Shown here piece after piece: positions 6,330-8,361 of a stretch of 8,361 bases of DNA. Made by a program: the position numbers and the translations under genes. The notes under the pieces were generated by a model that made no database searches, had not been told where the DNA came from, and saw nothing but the letters and a program-made list of their open reading frames with translations. The DNA is from CBDUBS01 sp965365445 (GTDB lineage: Bacteria > Bacteroidota > Rhodothermia > Rhodothermales > DASSAV01): NCBI GenBank assembly GCA_965365445.1, contig CBDUBS010000163.1:1-8361 (forward strand), given 5' to 3'. How positions within the stretch are numbered: position 1 is the stretch's first letter; the number at the start of each line of letters is the position of its first letter.

Positions 6330-6351
6330 CTCTCAACCCTACTCTCAACCC
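6330..6351. repeat. Perfect 10-bp tandem direct repeat at the 3' end of the LamG gene
   Basis: CTCTCAACCC occurs at 6330-6339 and again at 6342-6351, two bases apart. The right copy overlaps the end of the minus-strand gene. Read in that gene's frame the two copies give three stops in a row of five codons (TGA, TAG, TGA). It probably arose by local duplication. Confidence 0.6.
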
Positions 6352-8361
6352 GGCAGCACCACCCCCCGGCCGTCCATAATCGCCTGGAGCGCCGCGTGGT
6401 TGGCAGCCGCCACTTGATCCGTAATCGCCGCTCCATAAAACCCGATATACCCCATATCCCCCTCAAAACCGCCGCCGTTAGCCGGCAGGCCGCCGATGGT
6501 TAGTTGTACGGCCCCCCTGCCGATAGCCGCCCACGCGGTTTTCGTCTCCGCCAACGCGCCGTTTTTATAAAGCCTGAAGGTCGCCACGCTCCCATTCCAC
6601 GAATAGGCAATCTGGAGCGAGTGCCACGCATTCAGCGCAAAAACCGAATCGAATACGATCTCCTGCCCGCCCCACTGTCCTGAAAAAAACCTGATTTTCC
6701 CCGTGTCCGCATCATATTCTAGGCGGTAGCCCTCAACGCCCGCTTCATACTTGTCGAAAAGCTTGCCGTGCCATGTAGGCTTGAAAACCAGCACCCACGT
6801 AGCCGCCGTACCGGCATCGAGCGCGGGGGCGTCCGGCGCAAACAGCCATTCCCAGTTAGGCCATCCGGGGGTAAAGTGAAGGCCGTGCGCAGCCCACTCC
6901 GCGTAACCCGTCGCCTGCGGATCACCGGAGGCCAGCGTCAGGTCAAAACCCCCCGTACTGTCGGCAGCCACCAGGCCCACCCCGTCGTCCAGCTTCCACT
7001 CCGCTACCAGACCCGCCGGGTCCAGCCCCGGCTGCTGAACAGGCGTAAGAGCGATCGAAACGACGGTGCCCGCAGTGGCGGTGTCCCACTGCCCCACCAA
7101 CGCCTCCGAAAACGTGAGCGTTTCTACCACTACCCCAGCCGCCGTCACATCCACCGTGCGCGTAGTCTGCTCCGGCATGACCCGGTAGTAGTCCGTGTCT
7201 CCCACACGATACCCTGAAACGACGAGGCCAGCCGTCAACGGTATGTCACCCGTCAGCAGCACCTCGCCCCCGGCGCGGATGCCCAGGTCGTAAAGCTCCT
7301 CCAGCACGGCTTCAAACGCCTCGCAGTCCGCCTGCCTGTTTTCAGGACTGGCATTGTGGAAAAACTGAAACAGATCGGCCCCATTCAGCGCCGCATGACG
7401 GATATTTTCCGCCCAGTAAGCCGATCCATAGAACGGAACGCTCTCCGTATCCCAACTCGGGTACCCGGCCCACGGAGCGATCTTCTCTACGCCGCTCCGC
7501 TTGATGGCCCGCATCTGCTTGGTGCTATGAATAACCGCCTTGTACGGCGACCCCTGCGGATAGCCGCCCCAGCCGTAGAGGATGGGAGCCGCCACGTCAA
7601 GGTAGCCCCTGTGAACCCGGTACTCGGCATACTCGGGATGGCCGTTCAGATCGAGCACAACATTGTCGGGCTTAGCCCCATGCCAGGCATAGTTCGATGC
7701 CATGAGGCCGGGCCACTCGGCCTTGAATAGGTCGATCACGTTCTCCATGAGCAGTTTCGTCATGCAGGAAACGTGGATCGCCATATACCGAACGCTCGCC
7801 GGGTTGCTCGCATCCGTAATGTCAGCCAGGCTATACGGAGCCATTAAACTGCTAATGCTTTCCGTCCCCCCGGCAAAAAGCAAATCGCCGTTGCGCGGGT
7901 CGTTTATGATCGCCTGCCGCCACGCCTCGTTGTACGGCTCATCGCTGAACTTCCAGTAACTGATTACCTGCGTCTCGATGTCGAGCGAAAGGAAGGTTAG
8001 CTCATCCAGTCCAGCGGCCTTGAGCGCATCGATGAATGCCTGAGTAGCGGAAGCAAAGCCCGCCGGAGCGTTCAGATAGAAAAAGGGCGTAGGATACGCC
8101 GACGCAGTGCCTCCGGGATCCTGCGCCTTGTCGAAGCTGTCCATCGGACCATTGAGCTTGTGGTCGATGGTGTGGCTCATGCCCGGTATGCCCAGGAACG
8201 TGAGCGCACGTCGCCCGGCCGGATAGGCGAGGAGTTGCGCTGCTATGTCCTGCGGATCGCTGTTCTGCGTGCAGTACACCATACTGTGCAGGCGCTCTTC
8301 GGCAGCGGCTTCGCTCGGCAGCCACGAGTAGGCCCGCAATACATTCGCCTCACTAAACCCC
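6345..8361 (-). CDS. Large protein: probable TIM-barrel-like N-terminal part plus C-terminal LamG/concanavalin-like domain; N-terminus beyond window
   Basis: The frame is open from the right edge (GFSEANVLRAYSWLP) to the TGA at 6345, so the start lies outside; a TTG at 8339 with GAGG 8 nt upstream is a possible but less likely start. Numbered from that TTG (664 residues), about 40-355 shows an alternating strand-helix pattern like a TIM barrel: TFLSLDIE (115-122), LMASNYAWHG, DVAAPILYGWGGYP (248-261), KIAPWAGYPSWD (286-297), GADLFQFFHN (320-329). Asp120/Glu122 and Asp297 are candidate acidic catalytic residues, but I cannot name a hydrolase family. A small beta segment (about 358-433) follows, then from 444 a concanavalin-like/LamG domain opening LVAEWKLDDGVGLVAADSTGG and ending GYIGFYGAAITD. 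This layout fits a carbohydrate-active enzyme or a phage tail-type receptor-binding protein. It sits past a tRNA-Arg gene, so a mobile origin is possible but unproven. Confidence 0.85.
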   Translation of the reverse strand, partial: GFSEANVLRAYSWLPSEAAAEERLHSMVYCTQNSDPQDIAAQLLAYPAGRRALTFLGIPGMSHTIDHKLNGPMDSFDKAQDPGGTASAYPTPFFYLNAPAGFASATQAFIDALKAAGLDELTFLSLDIETQVISYWKFSDEPYNEAWRQAIINDPRNGDLLFAGGTESISSLMAPYSLADITDASNPASVRYMAIHVSCMTKLLMENVIDLFKAEWPGLMASNYAWHGAKPDNVVLDLNGHPEYAEYRVHRGYLDVAAPILYGWGGYPQGSPYKAVIHSTKQMRAIKRSGVEKIAPWAGYPSWDTESVPFYGSAYWAENIRHAALNGADLFQFFHNASPENRQADCEAFEAVLEELYDLGIRAGGEVLLTGDIPLTAGLVVSGYRVGDTDYYRVMPEQTTRTVDVTAAGVVVETLTFSEALVGQWDTATAGTVVSIALTPVQQPGLDPAGLVAEWKLDDGVGLVAADSTGGFDLTLASGDPQATGYAEWAAHGLHFTPGWPNWEWLFAPDAPALDAGTAATWVLVFKPTWHGKLFDKYEAGVEGYRLEYDADTGKIRFFSGQWGGQEIVFDSVFALNAWHSLQIAYSWNGSVATFRLYKNGALAETKTAWAAIGRGAVQLTIGGLPANGGGFEGDMGYIGFYGAAITDQVAAANHAALQAIMDGRGVVLPG

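Noticed and set aside
6866..6876. Short match to the tRNA 3' end (CCGGGGGTA) inside the LamG gene, as a possible attachment repeat
   Set aside because: Only nine bases in GC-rich DNA and without the TTCGAAT part, so chance is the better explanation.
1..8361. CRISPR array, insertion sequence or toxin-antitoxin pair
   Set aside because: No regularly spaced repeats, no transposase-like protein or terminal inverted repeats, and no pair of small genes with toxin or antitoxin features were seen.

Overview
The window is GC-rich DNA from a bacterial chromosome. A high-GC member of the Bacteroidota/Rhodothermota (Rhodothermales-like) is the best guess. This rests on a DUF1680-type arabinofuranosidase lipoprotein, a UMF1-type transporter, small PRC-barrel envelope genes, a tRNA without an encoded CCA tail, and weak or absent Shine-Dalgarno sequences in front of several genes. 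It is an inference from gene content and composition; no marker gene is present.

Layout, left to right. (1) 1-1231, minus: a UMF1/Atg22-like MFS transporter whose C-terminus runs off the left edge. (2) 1383-3287, plus: a secreted lipoprotein glycoside hydrolase (GH127/GH146, DUF1680) with a complete set of zinc and catalytic residues, divergent from the transporter across about 150 bp. (3) 3288-3434: a spacer with several small hairpins. (4) 3435-4288, plus: a two-gene unit with strong ribosome binding sites. It encodes a single-pass membrane protein with an acidic linker and a probable OB-like domain, then a small PRC-barrel protein. (5) 4292-4690, minus: a small protein with a PH/GRAM-like strand pattern, ending 3 nt from the PRC-barrel gene in convergent orientation. 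(6) 4691-5002: a spacer with a probable terminator for the next gene. (7) 5003-6055, minus: a membrane-anchored alpha/beta hydrolase with an altered nucleophile elbow and a glutamine where the catalytic histidine is expected. (8) 6173-6245, plus: tRNA-Arg(CCU), with a good upstream promoter and a 12-bp terminator hairpin behind it. (9) 6345-8361, minus: a large protein with a probable TIM-barrel-like N-terminal part and a C-terminal LamG/concanavalin-like domain. Its N-terminus runs off the right edge.

The genes do not form one obvious pathway. The arabinofuranosidase lipoprotein and the adjacent transporter may both serve nutrient use, but UMF1 substrates are mostly unknown. The TM/OB-like and PRC-barrel pair looks like a small envelope or stress-related operon. 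The hydrolase and the LamG protein are the least explained parts. The LamG protein starts just past a tRNA gene, a common integration site, so it may belong to a mobile element or prophage. However, no integrase, attachment repeat or phage structural gene is visible here, so that remains a hypothesis. I see no CRISPR array, insertion sequence or rRNA.
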